60,855 nucleotides of DNA from JAFTYO01 sp045611785 (GTDB lineage: Bacteria; Pseudomonadota; Alphaproteobacteria; RF32; CAG-239): contig JAZKXV010000009.1 in assembly GCA_045611785.1 (NCBI GenBank), positions 1-60,855 on the forward strand, read 5' to 3'. Below the pieces are notes generated by a model. The model was not told the DNA's origin, ran no database searches, and saw nothing but the letters and a program-made list of their open reading frames with translations. Below, piece after piece: positions 42,981 to 52,526 of this stretch. The position numbers and the translations under genes are program-made. Position 1 is the first letter of the stretch, and every line of letters starts with the position of its first letter.

Positions 42981-44111
42981 ATGGAGATTATTTTTAATAT
43001 ATTACATTATGTTGTACCTTTTGTTATCCTATTAGGTATTCTTGTTTTTGTGCATGAATTTGGACACTTTGCTGTTGCCAGATTAACAGGTGTTGAAGTA
43101 AGCGCATTTTCAATAGGATTTGGTAAAGTTCTATGGGAAAAACAAGATAAAAAAGGAACTTTATGGAGAATATCTGCTATTCCTTTGGGCGGATATTGCC
43201 AATTTTTAGGAGATGCAGAAGCAACCTCATCCACATCAGAAAAAGTTGAGCTTACTGAGGAACAAAAGAAAAGAGCGTTTTCATTTCAAAACCCATATAA
43301 AAAATTAGCAATTGTTGTAGCCGGACCAGGCTTTAATTATCTTTTTGCTATATTGATTTACACATTTTTGTTTGCTTGTTTGGGAAGAGTTACTTTTCCT
43401 CCTATTATAGGAGAGGTTGTTGAAAATAGTGCTGCCTATACTGCCGGTATTAAAAAAGACGATAGGATTTTAAGTATTAATGGCGTTGAAATTAAAGAGT
43501 TTTCAGATATTGCACGTGAGATTGCTTTAGCGGTAGATTATAAAACAAAAATAGAAGTTCAAAGAGGTGAAAATGTTTTAAGCTTTGATGTCACTTTAAC
43601 TGAAATCGAAATGGATGAAAGTGATGGAACAAAAACAAAAAAGCATATGTTGGGAGTGAAGTCTGTTACAACTATAGAAACATCTCAAGAATCAATTCCT
43701 GTTCATAAAGCTTTTGTATATGCTGTTAAAGAAGTTGTTGATATGAGCGTTACAACCTTACGAGGTGTTGGCCAAATGATAACAGGAGAGCGAGGAAGCG
43801 AAGATATAGGCGGTATTATCCGCATTGCAGAAATGACCGGAGATATAAGCAAGAGCCAGAGTATATTAAATATGGTTGTGTTTATGGCTCTGTTATCTGT
43901 TAACTTAGGGTTGATTAATTTGTTCCCAATTCCGGTTTTAGATGGTGGACATGTAATTTTTTACACTATAGAAATAATTACAAGAAAAGAGCTAAGTGAA
44001 AAGCTAAAAGAATATTTATTCAAAATCGGTATAGCCTTGTTGTTAACACTAATGGTATTTGCAACATGGAATGATATCGTACATTTGATTAATCGTTGGT
44101 TTAATTCTTAA
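42981..44111 (+). CDS. rseP: Site-2 membrane protease RseP
   Basis: 376 residues from the ATG (the TTG two codons earlier is less likely). HExxH in LVFVHEFGHFAVARLTG (His25, Glu26, His29), the PxGG loop (PLGGYCQFLGD), one clear PDZ domain (about 125-205, IIGEVVENSAAYTAGIKKDD, RILSINGVEI), and the LFPIPVLDGGHVIFY metal-coordinating Asp. Cuts anti-sigma factors and leftover signal peptides in the inner membrane. 23 bases after cdsA and 15 before bamA. Confidence 0.96.
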   Translation: MEIIFNILHYVVPFVILLGILVFVHEFGHFAVARLTGVEVSAFSIGFGKVLWEKQDKKGTLWRISAIPLGGYCQFLGDAEATSSTSEKVELTEEQKKRAFSFQNPYKKLAIVVAGPGFNYLFAILIYTFLFACLGRVTFPPIIGEVVENSAAYTAGIKKDDRILSINGVEIKEFSDIAREIALAVDYKTKIEVQRGENVLSFDVTLTEIEMDESDGTKTKKHMLGVKSVTTIETSQESIPVHKAFVYAVKEVVDMSVTTLRGVGQMITGERGSEDIGGIIRIAEMTGDISKSQSILNMVVFMALLSVNLGLINLFPIPVLDGGHVIFYTIEIITRKELSEKLKEYLFKIGIALLLTLMVFATWNDIVHLINRWFNS

Positions 44112-44126
44112 ATTAAAGGAAGAAAA

Positions 44127-46388
44127 ATGAAAAAGATATTGTTTGTTTCTATGTTGTTAGCGGGCTTTATGAGCACCACTTCACATGCTATGGACTATTA
44201 TGTTAAAGAAATAAAAATAGAAGGAATAAAAAGGGTAGAGCAAGAAACCGTAGAAGCTTATTTAGGAATTAAAGCCGGAAGTACCGTATCTCAAGATAAA
44301 TTGGATACAGCTTTTAAAAATTTATATTCAACAGGTTTGTTTACAGACATTCAAATTGAAAATAAAGACGATGGTCTGATGGTTGTAAAGTTGGAAGAAA
44401 GTCCGATTTTAGGGAAGATAGCATTTGATGGTAATAAAAAACTTGATGATAAAATTTTGGAAACAGAAATTCAAAGTATGCCAAATTCTCTATATAACAA
44501 AGCTAAAGTACAACAAGATGTACAAAGAATTTTGGAAGTATATAGACGTTCAGGCAGATATTCGGTAGAAGTTGAACCAAAAATTATCAAAAGAGAAGAT
44601 AATCGTTTAGATTTGATTTTTGAAATTGATGAAGGTCCTACCGCTAAAATTAACAAAATCAACTTCTTTGGTAACACTCACTATTCTTCACCTGATTTGC
44701 AAGATGAAATTATGAGTAAAGAAAGCCGTTGGTATCGTATTTTCTCCAGCTCAGAAACATATGATGCTGAAAAAATGAATTATGATAAAGAATTGTTGCG
44801 TCGTTTTTATACCGAGCACGGTTATGCCGATTTTCAGGTAACTTCAGCAATTGCAGAGTTGGCTCCAAATAAAAAGTCGTTTATTCTTAACTTTAATTTA
44901 GAGGAAGGTCCTCGCTATAAAGTAAGCAATATTGAAGTAAAATCAGCAATTAAAGAAATTAAAATTGATGATTTTCTAAAATATGTAACCTTTAAAAAAG
45001 ACAGTTGGTACAATGCTGCTGAAATAGAAAAATCTGTTTCAGCAATAACTGATGAACTTGGCAAAAAGGGTTTTGTGTTTATTGATGTTGTTCCTGAGTT
45101 TCGTAAAGATGCAGAAAACAATGAAATAAAGGTAATATTTAAAATTAATGAAGGCGAGAGAACTTTCGTAAATCGTATTAATATTTTTGGTAACACAAGA
45201 ACACTTGATGAAGTTATCAGAAGAGAGTTTAGGCTTGATGAAGGAGATCCTTTTAACGTGGCAAAAATAAGAGATTCTCGTAGAAATATTGAAAATTTGA
45301 ACTACTTTAGCAAAGTTGACATCAATCCGGTTCCTTTAGATTCTTCAAGAGCAGATATAAATGTTAAAGTTGAAGAAAAGTCCACCGGATATTTTAATGT
45401 TGGAATTGGTTATTCAACTGTTAACGGCGCTTTAGTTCAAGCCGGTGTTACTGAGAACAACTTTCAGGGTAAGGGCCAAAAATTGAGCTTAGATGCTAGT
45501 GTTTCTCAAAGATCTAAAGACTATTCTGTTAGTTTTACCGAGCCATACTTTTTAGGTAGACGCTTAAGTGCGGGGATAGATATCTTTTACAATGATGAGA
45601 GTTATCAAGATGAAAGCTCTTATGATAGCGCAAGTGCCGGTGGAAGAGTTAGATTCGGGTGGAATTATACTGACAATTTATACCAAACTGTTCGCTATAC
45701 ATTAAGTCGTGATGAAATAAGAAACGTAAAAGATTATGCTTCTGAATATATCAAAAAAGAAGAAGGAAAAAGCACTGATTCTGTTATCGGTCAAACAATA
45801 GTTTATGATAAAAGAGATAATGCTATTAAAACTAAAGATGGTTACTTTTTATCTTTTGGAAACGATGTTTCAGGTATAGGTGGAGATGAAAAGTATCTTA
45901 AATTTGATGTTAAGTCTTATAAATTTAAGACATTTAACGATTATTGGACATTAAAAGTGTTTGCAAATGGCGGATATGTAACCAGCTATGGTGATAACGA
46001 TGTTCGTCTTTCAAAACGCTATTATTTAGGTGGAAACACACTGCGTGGTTTTGAATATAGTGGTGTTGGTGCAAGAGATATGAAAACAGACGATGCTTTA
46101 GGCGGAAATTGGGTTGTTTATGGTGGTACAGAACTGATGTTCCCATTAGGACTTGATGAGTTAGGAATTAGAGGAAGAACATTTTTTGATATAGGTATGA
46201 TTGGTAAACCTGATGATATAGAGTCAGAATCTGTTGAATATTCATCTAAACCGAGAGCGTCAGTAGGTTTTGGCTTTGAGTGGTATTCTCCGATGGGTAA
46301 AATCGATGTTGATTTTGGTTTCCCGATATTAAAAGAAGAATACGACCAAAAAGAAGTATTCCGTCTTAATTTTGGTACAAGTTTATAA
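44127..46388 (+). CDS. bamA: Outer-membrane assembly factor BamA
   Basis: 753 residues. Signal peptide (1-21, ending SHA), five POTRA domains to about residue 420 (YYVKEIKIEGIKRVEQETVE; LGKIAFDGNKKLDDKIL; AKINKINFFGNTHYS; RYKVSNIEVK; TFVNRINIFGNTRTLDEVIR), then a 16-strand barrel (YFNVGIGYSTVNGALVQAGV; L6 VRGF-type motif TLRGFEY; VGFGFEWYSPMGKIDVDFG). The C-terminal residue is Leu (NFGTSL) rather than the usual Phe/Trp. AAAGGAAG ribosome-binding site. Confidence 0.96.
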   Translation: MKKILFVSMLLAGFMSTTSHAMDYYVKEIKIEGIKRVEQETVEAYLGIKAGSTVSQDKLDTAFKNLYSTGLFTDIQIENKDDGLMVVKLEESPILGKIAFDGNKKLDDKILETEIQSMPNSLYNKAKVQQDVQRILEVYRRSGRYSVEVEPKIIKREDNRLDLIFEIDEGPTAKINKINFFGNTHYSSPDLQDEIMSKESRWYRIFSSSETYDAEKMNYDKELLRRFYTEHGYADFQVTSAIAELAPNKKSFILNFNLEEGPRYKVSNIEVKSAIKEIKIDDFLKYVTFKKDSWYNAAEIEKSVSAITDELGKKGFVFIDVVPEFRKDAENNEIKVIFKINEGERTFVNRINIFGNTRTLDEVIRREFRLDEGDPFNVAKIRDSRRNIENLNYFSKVDINPVPLDSSRADINVKVEEKSTGYFNVGIGYSTVNGALVQAGVTENNFQGKGQKLSLDASVSQRSKDYSVSFTEPYFLGRRLSAGIDIFYNDESYQDESSYDSASAGGRVRFGWNYTDNLYQTVRYTLSRDEIRNVKDYASEYIKKEEGKSTDSVIGQTIVYDKRDNAIKTKDGYFLSFGNDVSGIGGDEKYLKFDVKSYKFKTFNDYWTLKVFANGGYVTSYGDNDVRLSKRYYLGGNTLRGFEYSGVGARDMKTDDALGGNWVVYGGTELMFPLGLDELGIRGRTFFDIGMIGKPDDIESESVEYSSKPRASVGFGFEWYSPMGKIDVDFGFPILKEEYDQKEVFRLNFGTSL

Positions 46389-46401
46389 CAAGGAGATAAC
46401 A

Positions 46402-47415
46402 ATGGTAGATAAAACTTTCTTTAAGAATAACGGACCGTTTACATTAGCTCAAATTGCAGCTATTACTGAAGCAGAATTGGGCTCAAATTGTAATCCTCAA
46501 GAAGTAATAGAAGATATTGCTTCAATGGAAACTGCAGGCGAAAAGAATATATGTTTTTTCTATGATAGAAAGGCAAAAGAAAAAGCAACAAAAATTAAAG
46601 CAAAGGCTTGTATTACTAACAATGATTTAAAAAGCTGGATTCCTACCGATGTTATGGTATTAATAGTGGCTGATCCTAAACTTGCATTCTTAAAATTAAA
46701 TCAAGCTATGTATTCTGAGTATAAAACAGAAAGCAAAATAGATCCTAAAGCAATAATATCTGATAAAGCATCTGTCGGAGAAAACTGTTTTATTGGTCCA
46801 AATGTTGTTATCGAAGATGATGCTATAGTTGGAGACAATTGTTATATTGAAGCTAATAGCTATATCGGTAAAGGTTGCAAAATCGGAAACAATTGTCGTA
46901 TTGGTGTTGGAGCGTACATCACATATACAATAATGGGAAATGATTGTTATGTATATGCAGGTGCAAAATTAGGTGCCGATGGTTTTGGTTTTAACACAAT
47001 AGGTGGTAAACATGTTCGTATACCTCAAGTCGGAAGAGTTATTGTTGGTAACGATGTTGAGATAGGTGCTAACAGTTGTATCGATAGAGGCGCTTTGGAT
47101 GATACCATTATAGGTGATGGCTGTCGTATAGATAACTTGGTACAAATTGCTCATAATGATAAAATGGGTAGAGGTTGTATCATTGTTGCTCAAACCGGAA
47201 TAGCAGGAAGTTGTACATTTGGTGATTATGTTGTTTGTGGTGGTCAAACCGGATTCGCAGATCACTTAATTGTTGGAAGCGGCGCGCAAATTGGTGCTCA
47301 ATCAGGTATTATGCGTGATATTGAGGCGGGAACAGTTGTAATGGGAACTCCTGCTGTTCCATTTAAAGATTTTATGCGTCAAGTTTCATTTTTACAACGC
47401 AATAGTAAAAAATAA
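46402..47415 (+). CDS. lpxD: UDP-3-O-acylglucosamine N-acyltransferase
   Basis: 337 residues from the ATG after AAGGAGAT. N-terminal LpxD uridine-binding domain (PFTLAQIAAITEAELGS; GEKNICFFYDRKAKE) and a left-handed beta-helix of hexapeptide repeats (about 105-290), with the catalytic His in NLVQIAHNDKMGRGC. Third step of lipid A synthesis. An ompH/skp gene commonly lies between bamA and lpxD in proteobacteria, but here the genes are 13 bases apart with nothing between. Confidence 0.96.
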   Translation: MVDKTFFKNNGPFTLAQIAAITEAELGSNCNPQEVIEDIASMETAGEKNICFFYDRKAKEKATKIKAKACITNNDLKSWIPTDVMVLIVADPKLAFLKLNQAMYSEYKTESKIDPKAIISDKASVGENCFIGPNVVIEDDAIVGDNCYIEANSYIGKGCKIGNNCRIGVGAYITYTIMGNDCYVYAGAKLGADGFGFNTIGGKHVRIPQVGRVIVGNDVEIGANSCIDRGALDDTIIGDGCRIDNLVQIAHNDKMGRGCIIVAQTGIAGSCTFGDYVVCGGQTGFADHLIVGSGAQIGAQSGIMRDIEAGTVVMGTPAVPFKDFMRQVSFLQRNSKK

Positions 47416-47427
47416 AAGGAAAGAATA

Positions 47428-47880
47428 ATGTCAGAAATAAAAGTATATCCAATAGAAGAAATTTTAAAATTATTACCACATCGTTATCCGTTTTTGCTTC
47501 TCGATAGATTAGAAGTAGAAATTGCTGGTGAAAAAGGTGTCGGAATTAAAAATGTAACAATGAATGAAGAATTTTTTCAAGGTCATTTCCCTAACAATCC
47601 TGTAATGCCAGGGGTATTACAGATTGAAGCAATGGCACAAACGGCAGGTGCAATAGTAACTGCAAAAGATGACGATTATGCTAACAAAAAAGTTGGTGTT
47701 TTATTTATGTCTGTTGATGGCGTAAAATTCAGAAAACCTGTAAAACCAGGTGACCAACTTCGTATGCATGTTGAAAAAATTAAGGAACGTCGCAATATAT
47801 ATGTGTTTAAAGGACAATGTCTTGTCGACGGTCAAGTAGTTTCAGAAGCCGAATTTTCAGCAATGATAGTTAATCAATAA
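47428..47880 (+). CDS. fabZ: 3-hydroxyacyl-ACP dehydratase FabZ
   Basis: 150 residues, hot-dog fold. LLPHRYPFLLLDRL, catalytic His53 in FFQGHFPNNPVMPG and Glu67 in VLQIEAMAQTAG. Fatty acid elongation dehydratase, last gene of the operon (12-bp gap after lpxD). A strong terminator follows at 47886, so lpxA and lpxB, which often come next in this operon, are elsewhere. Confidence 0.97.
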   Translation: MSEIKVYPIEEILKLLPHRYPFLLLDRLEVEIAGEKGVGIKNVTMNEEFFQGHFPNNPVMPGVLQIEAMAQTAGAIVTAKDDDYANKKVGVLFMSVDGVKFRKPVKPGDQLRMHVEKIKERRNIYVFKGQCLVDGQVVSEAEFSAMIVNQ

Positions 47881-47885
47881 GGATT

Positions 47886-47913
47886 AAAACCCGCTTAATA
47901 GCGGGTTTTTTTA
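47886..47913 (+). terminator. Terminator of the pyrH-fabZ operon
   Basis: AAAACCCGCT / AGCGGGTTTT with a short loop and T7. Confidence 0.9.
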
Positions 47914-47928
47914 TAGCTTTGTGAAGGT

Positions 47929-49206
47929 TTATTTGTTTAAACCAAACTTTCGCATACTATCATATGCTAAACCTAAACTAACACTTGATAACTTGTTTTC
48001 TTGTGATAACTCAGCATTTGGAAAATATTCTGAAACCAATTTTTGCACTAAAGGAACCTCAGTTGATCCACCGGTTAATATGACAATATCAATATTACTT
48101 GGTTTTATTTGGGCTTGCTTTATGCACTCATCAATATGGTTAAAAATTTTTTTAATATCATGTTGTATTGATAGATTAAAATTTTCATTGCTGACACTAA
48201 TAACAGGGAAATCTGAAATAAAATCTAATGTAACATCAACATTTGGTGTTTGAGTTAATTGTATTTTGCTTGTTTCAACTGCATTTAATAAAGAATAACC
48301 TTTTTCTTTTTCGATGAGTTCAACAAAACGTTGTACTTTATCTTTTTCGATTGCGCGATATAGCATTTTTTTTGCAAAAGTTAAGTCTTTATAATTGTAC
48401 ATTGAGTTGATAGAACTCCATTCAGCCATTGTAAAATATGGATGCGTAGGCAACGTAAGAATTTTATCATTGCAGGATTGTCCTCCTTCTTTAGTTCCGT
48501 ATCCGAATGTAGGCATAAAACATTTCATTGATAAATCTTTATCAAAATCGTTACCGCCGATTCTAACACCTGTGCTGGCTAAAATATCATCTTTTCGATC
48601 CGTTTTATATATTAAATTTTTTCCAATTCGAATTACAGTAAAATCTGAAGTTCCGCCGCCTATATCAATTACGCACGCAAGCTTTTCTTGCTGAACTTTT
48701 GTTTCATGAGCAAAAGCGGCAGCAATGGGTTCGTATTGAAATTCTATGTTTTTGAATCCGACGTTGGTAGCAATTCTAAGCAATTCTTTTTCGGCTTGCA
48801 TATCGCCTTTAGGATCATTATCTCTAAAATGCACAGGTCTGCCCATTGTTACGTTTTCTACATTATAATTTGCTTTGGCATCTATTTTGTTTTTAATATT
48901 TTTTAAGAAGTAACTTAAAATTTCTATAAAAGATACTCTTCTGTTGTTTATATAAGTATCAGTATTCATTAAGTTTGAACCTAAAATTCGTTTGATGCTT
49001 CTCATACAACGACCGTCTTCTCCGGAAGTATACATAGACATTGCTTTGTGACCAAAATAAACTTGGTTGTCGGTATCAAAAAATAAAGCACTGGGGATAG
49101 TTGTTTTATCTTCCTCTAAATATAAAAGCTCTGGCGTAGCATCGTCTACAACCAAAGACGCAGCCGTATTAGTTGTACCAAAATCTATTCCACATGAAAT
49201 GGACAT
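47929..49206 (-). CDS. Hsp70-family ATPase without substrate-binding domain (YegD-like)
   Basis: 425 residues. Hsp70/actin-fold ATPase: GIDFGTTNTAASLV (5-18, phosphate 1), FEYEPIAAAFAHE-like (QYEPIAAAF), VIDIGGGTSDFTVIRI (phosphate 2), and DIVILTGGSTEVPLVQKLV (adenosine). The chain stops at the end of the ATPase region, so the C-terminal peptide-binding domain of DnaK is missing, as in YegD/HscC-like stand-alone proteins. Function unclear. Same strand as and downstream of clpB (118 bp), perhaps a shared chaperone role. Confidence 0.88.
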   Translation of the reverse strand: MSISCGIDFGTTNTAASLVVDDATPELLYLEEDKTTIPSALFFDTDNQVYFGHKAMSMYTSGEDGRCMRSIKRILGSNLMNTDTYINNRRVSFIEILSYFLKNIKNKIDAKANYNVENVTMGRPVHFRDNDPKGDMQAEKELLRIATNVGFKNIEFQYEPIAAAFAHETKVQQEKLACVIDIGGGTSDFTVIRIGKNLIYKTDRKDDILASTGVRIGGNDFDKDLSMKCFMPTFGYGTKEGGQSCNDKILTLPTHPYFTMAEWSSINSMYNYKDLTFAKKMLYRAIEKDKVQRFVELIEKEKGYSLLNAVETSKIQLTQTPNVDVTLDFISDFPVISVSNENFNLSIQHDIKKIFNHIDECIKQAQIKPSNIDIVILTGGSTEVPLVQKLVSEYFPNAELSQENKLSSVSLGLAYDSMRKFGLNK

Positions 49207-49324
49207 GATATTCTCCGATTATTTTATGTTGCTAACAACATGTTAATAATAAATTTTATTTTCGATTGCAATATAAAATCAACCGGATGAATAATATTTA
49301 TATGTTTTAGTTTTGCAAGGACAC

Positions 49325-51832
49325 CTAATAAAATGTTAAGCAGTCATTATAAGTAGAAAGATAAACTGTAGAGTTATTTTTTATTTCTCCTGACAATAAA
49401 TTTAGGGCTAAAACATTTTCTACTTCTTGCTGGAGTAGACGTTTTATAGGCCTTGCACCAAATTCTTCGTCATAACCTTTTTTTGCCAACCATGTTATTG
49501 CTTTTTCATCATAGTTAAGTTTGATGTTTTGGTTTTCAAGAAATCTCTGAGCAATTTTTTTGAGCTGAATAGAGGTTATTTGCATAATATCTTCTATCTT
49601 CAGACTATCAAAAACTATAATTTCATCTAAGCGGTTTATAAACTCCGGCTTAAAGAATTGTTTTAATTTTTTTCTCAATTCTTTTTCGTTATTTGATGAA
49701 ACTAAGTTTGATGTCATAATTAAAAATGTATTTTTAAAATCAACGGTTCTTCCTTTGCTATCAGTTAAACGTCCGTCATCTAACATTTGTAAAAGCACAT
49801 TAAATACATCAGGATGAGCTTTTTCGACTTCGTCAAATAAAATTACCTGATAAGGTCTGCGGCGAACTGCTTCTGTTAAAATACCGCCTTCATCATAACC
49901 CACATATCCCGGAGGTGCTCCAATTAAACGGGCAACGGAGTGTTTTTCCATATATTCAGACATATCAACACGTAAAATTGCTTTGTCGTCATTAAATAAA
50001 AATTCAGTTAATGCTTTTGCCAACTCTGTTTTTCCTACGCCTGTCGGACCTAGAAACAAAAGTGAACCTATAGGCTTATTTGGATCGTTAAGCCCCAAAC
50101 GAGAGCGTCTTACCGTATTAGAAACAGCTACAACAGCATTTTTTTGACCGACAACACGTTGGGCAATAATTTTTTCCATATCCAGAAGTTTTTCTTGCTC
50201 ATTGCTCATTAACTTATCTACTGGAATTCCGGTCCATTTTGAAACCATAAGAGCAATAATATTTGGTGTAACAGTTTCAACTGCTTGCGAATGGTGTTCT
50301 TTTTGGTTTAGCTCTTCAAGCCTGCTTTCAAGTTCCGGAATTTCTTTATATTGTAGTCTTCCTGCTACATTATAATTACCTGATCTTAATGCTTTTTCTA
50401 CTTCATTTTTTGCATTATCAATTGCTTCTCTTATCATAGATGCTTCTTGAACGGTGCTTTTGTGCAAGTTCCATTTTTCGTTTTCCTGAGCTGAAAGCTT
50501 TTCTTTTTCTTTTATTTGTTCCTCAATTTTAAACAAGCGATTTTTAGACGCTTGATCAGTTTCTTTCATGAGAGCTTCACGTTCAATTTTAAGCTGAATA
50601 AGACTGCGATCTAATTCGTCAAGATATTCAGGCTTAGAGTCAATACTCATACGCAAATAACTCGAAGCTTCATCAACTAGGTCTATTGCTTTATCCGGTA
50701 AAAATCTGTCACTTATATATCTGTTTGACATTACTGCTGCAGAAACTAAAGCAGCATCAGAAATACGAATACCATGGTGAAGTTCGTATTTTTCTTTTAG
50801 ACCACGCAAAATAGAAATCGTTTCCTCCACTTTAGGTTCGTTTATATAAACCGGTTGAAAACGACGAGCAAAAGCTTGATCTTTTTCAATATATTTTTGA
50901 TATTCTGATAAGGTTGTTGCCCCTATACAGTGTAATTCACCTCTAGCTAGTGCCGGTTTTAATAAATTTGAAGCATCCATAGATCCTGATGTTGAACCGG
51001 CTCCGACAACAGTATGCATTTCATCAATGAATAAAATAATTTGCCCGTTTGCAGCCTTTACTTCGTCTAATACGGCTTTAAGACGTTCTTCAAAATCTCC
51101 CCTATATTTTGCGCCGGCAATAAGGGCTCCCATATCAAGAGTCATTAAGCGTTTGTGTTTTAAGCTTTCCGGCACATCGGCATTTACAATTCTTAAAGCT
51201 AAGCCTTCAACAATAGCTGTTTTACCAACGCCGGGCTCTCCAATTAAAATAGGATTATTTTTTGTTCTTCTGGACAATACTTGTATAGTGTGTCTTATTT
51301 CTTCATCTCGACCGATAACAGGATCAAGTTTTCCTTGCAAAGCACGTTCAGTATAATCTGTAGCATATTTTTTTAGAGCGTTCATAGTGTCTTCAGAGTT
51401 AGCACTTTGAGCTATTCTGCCTTGACGCATATTATTGATAACATCATTTAGTTTTTTAAGATCAACACCATAAAATTTTAAGGAAAGCAATGCTTGTAAA
51501 AGGCGCTCAACCGTAACAAATGAGTCTCCAGCCTTAAATGATATTTCTTCAGCATAATCTAATGCTTTTAACAAACTTTGAGATGGAGATATTTGTATCG
51601 ATGACCCTTCAATTATAGGAAGTTTGTCTATATCTTTTGATACCTCATCAAGAACGTTATCAGCGTTTACTCCAGTTTGAGAAATAAGACTATAACAAAG
51701 GCCTTTTTTATCTTCTAGAAGGGTTTTAAGCAGGTGTTCCGGCATAATAAACTGATTAGAGTTTTTAACTGCCAAGCCTTGTGCCGCTTGAAGAAATCCT
51801 GCGCTTTTATCTGTAAAGTTTTCTATATTCAT
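49325..51832 (-). CDS. clpB: Disaggregase ClpB
   Basis: 835 residues from the ATG after AAGGACAA; an earlier in-frame start at 51886 would add 18 atypical residues. Clp_N repeats (about 4-140), AAA-1 with Walker A GEPGVGKT and DEMHTVVGAG, the M-domain coiled coil (about 390-500), and AAA-2 with Walker A GPTGVGKT, DMSEYMEKHSVARLIGAPPG, FDEVEKAHPDVF and the ClpB C-terminal D2-small region. Resolves aggregates with DnaK. Heat-shock regulation likely, but no clear sigma32-type box was identified. Confidence 0.97.
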   Translation of the reverse strand: MNIENFTDKSAGFLQAAQGLAVKNSNQFIMPEHLLKTLLEDKKGLCYSLISQTGVNADNVLDEVSKDIDKLPIIEGSSIQISPSQSLLKALDYAEEISFKAGDSFVTVERLLQALLSLKFYGVDLKKLNDVINNMRQGRIAQSANSEDTMNALKKYATDYTERALQGKLDPVIGRDEEIRHTIQVLSRRTKNNPILIGEPGVGKTAIVEGLALRIVNADVPESLKHKRLMTLDMGALIAGAKYRGDFEERLKAVLDEVKAANGQIILFIDEMHTVVGAGSTSGSMDASNLLKPALARGELHCIGATTLSEYQKYIEKDQAFARRFQPVYINEPKVEETISILRGLKEKYELHHGIRISDAALVSAAVMSNRYISDRFLPDKAIDLVDEASSYLRMSIDSKPEYLDELDRSLIQLKIEREALMKETDQASKNRLFKIEEQIKEKEKLSAQENEKWNLHKSTVQEASMIREAIDNAKNEVEKALRSGNYNVAGRLQYKEIPELESRLEELNQKEHHSQAVETVTPNIIALMVSKWTGIPVDKLMSNEQEKLLDMEKIIAQRVVGQKNAVVAVSNTVRRSRLGLNDPNKPIGSLLFLGPTGVGKTELAKALTEFLFNDDKAILRVDMSEYMEKHSVARLIGAPPGYVGYDEGGILTEAVRRRPYQVILFDEVEKAHPDVFNVLLQMLDDGRLTDSKGRTVDFKNTFLIMTSNLVSSNNEKELRKKLKQFFKPEFINRLDEIIVFDSLKIEDIMQITSIQLKKIAQRFLENQNIKLNYDEKAITWLAKKGYDEEFGARPIKRLLQQEVENVLALNLLSGEIKNNSTVYLSTYNDCLTFY

Positions 51833-51940
51833 CTTAAGTTGTCCTTTCCATAATTTAAATATAGTGATGCAAAAGCTTGAGCGCAAGATGTAAGATTAAT
51901 GCTTATGCATTTTGGTTTGAAACAGATATTTTTTTACTAA

Positions 51941-51971
51941 AAAAAGACCGGCTCCTATTATAGAGGCGGTC
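51941..51971 (-). terminator. Terminator after the 51982 lipoprotein gene
   Basis: GACCGGCTC / GAGGCGGTC with one mismatch. The minus-strand T-run comes from the plus-strand AAAAAA. Confidence 0.75.
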
Positions 51972-51981
51972 CTTAAAACAT

Positions 51982-52404
51982 TTAGTACGTTTTTGCAGTT
52001 TTTCGCTTATTCTTGTTTTCAGAACGAAATACAGTAACAATAGATGAAACAAAAAGTACAAATAAAATTACTGTCAGTGTTAAGTCTTCAGCAAAATACT
52101 TTTCCAAAAATTCTTCGCTTTGATCGCCAACAATAAATTTTGGAGGAGTATCTGCTTTAGTATAACAAACCGTAACAAGCATACCTACGTTCGGACTGAT
52201 GGTGGTTCTGTTATGTTGTTTGTCAGTATACACTATAGACGGGGCATATTTTACACCATCTATTTCTACAATGTACAGGCCACAGTCTTGCTGAACATAT
52301 CCGCATCCGACTTTTGTTACTTCAGCGGGGAGCTCCAGCCAGTTACAACCGGTTAAGCTAAAGCTTGCTAACACAAGGGCAATAGAAATTAAAAACTGTT
52401 TCAT
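51982..52404 (-). CDS. Lipoprotein with C-terminal membrane helix, unknown
   Basis: 140 residues from the ATG whose product begins with a signal peptide (MKQFLISIALVLASFSLTGC, lipobox LTGC, Cys20). Earlier in-frame starts at 52509 would place the signal internally. The periplasmic part has two further Cys (VGCGYVQQDCG) and a C-terminal helix (about 104-122) before a basic tail. No Shine-Dalgarno sequence; the leader contains ACTAAATAATTGTG, shared with the gene at 57275. Base use looks GC-richer than the neighbours. Confidence 0.65.
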   Translation of the reverse strand: MKQFLISIALVLASFSLTGCNWLELPAEVTKVGCGYVQQDCGLYIVEIDGVKYAPSIVYTDKQHNRTTISPNVGMLVTVCYTKADTPPKFIVGDQSEEFLEKYFAEDLTLTVILFVLFVSSIVTVFRSENKNKRKTAKTY

Positions 52405-52526
52405 TTGAGATAATTTTAAAGTGACACAATTATTTAGTAGTACACATATAATACCATGCTTTTTTAAAAAGTAAATAATTTTTAAGTTTCTTATTGTATC
52501 AACAAACAAAAATGAAGGAAAATGAT

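Noticed and set aside
47921..48906. Plus-strand open frames across the Hsp70-like gene
   Set aside because: They are antisense to a gene with unmistakable Hsp70 motifs.
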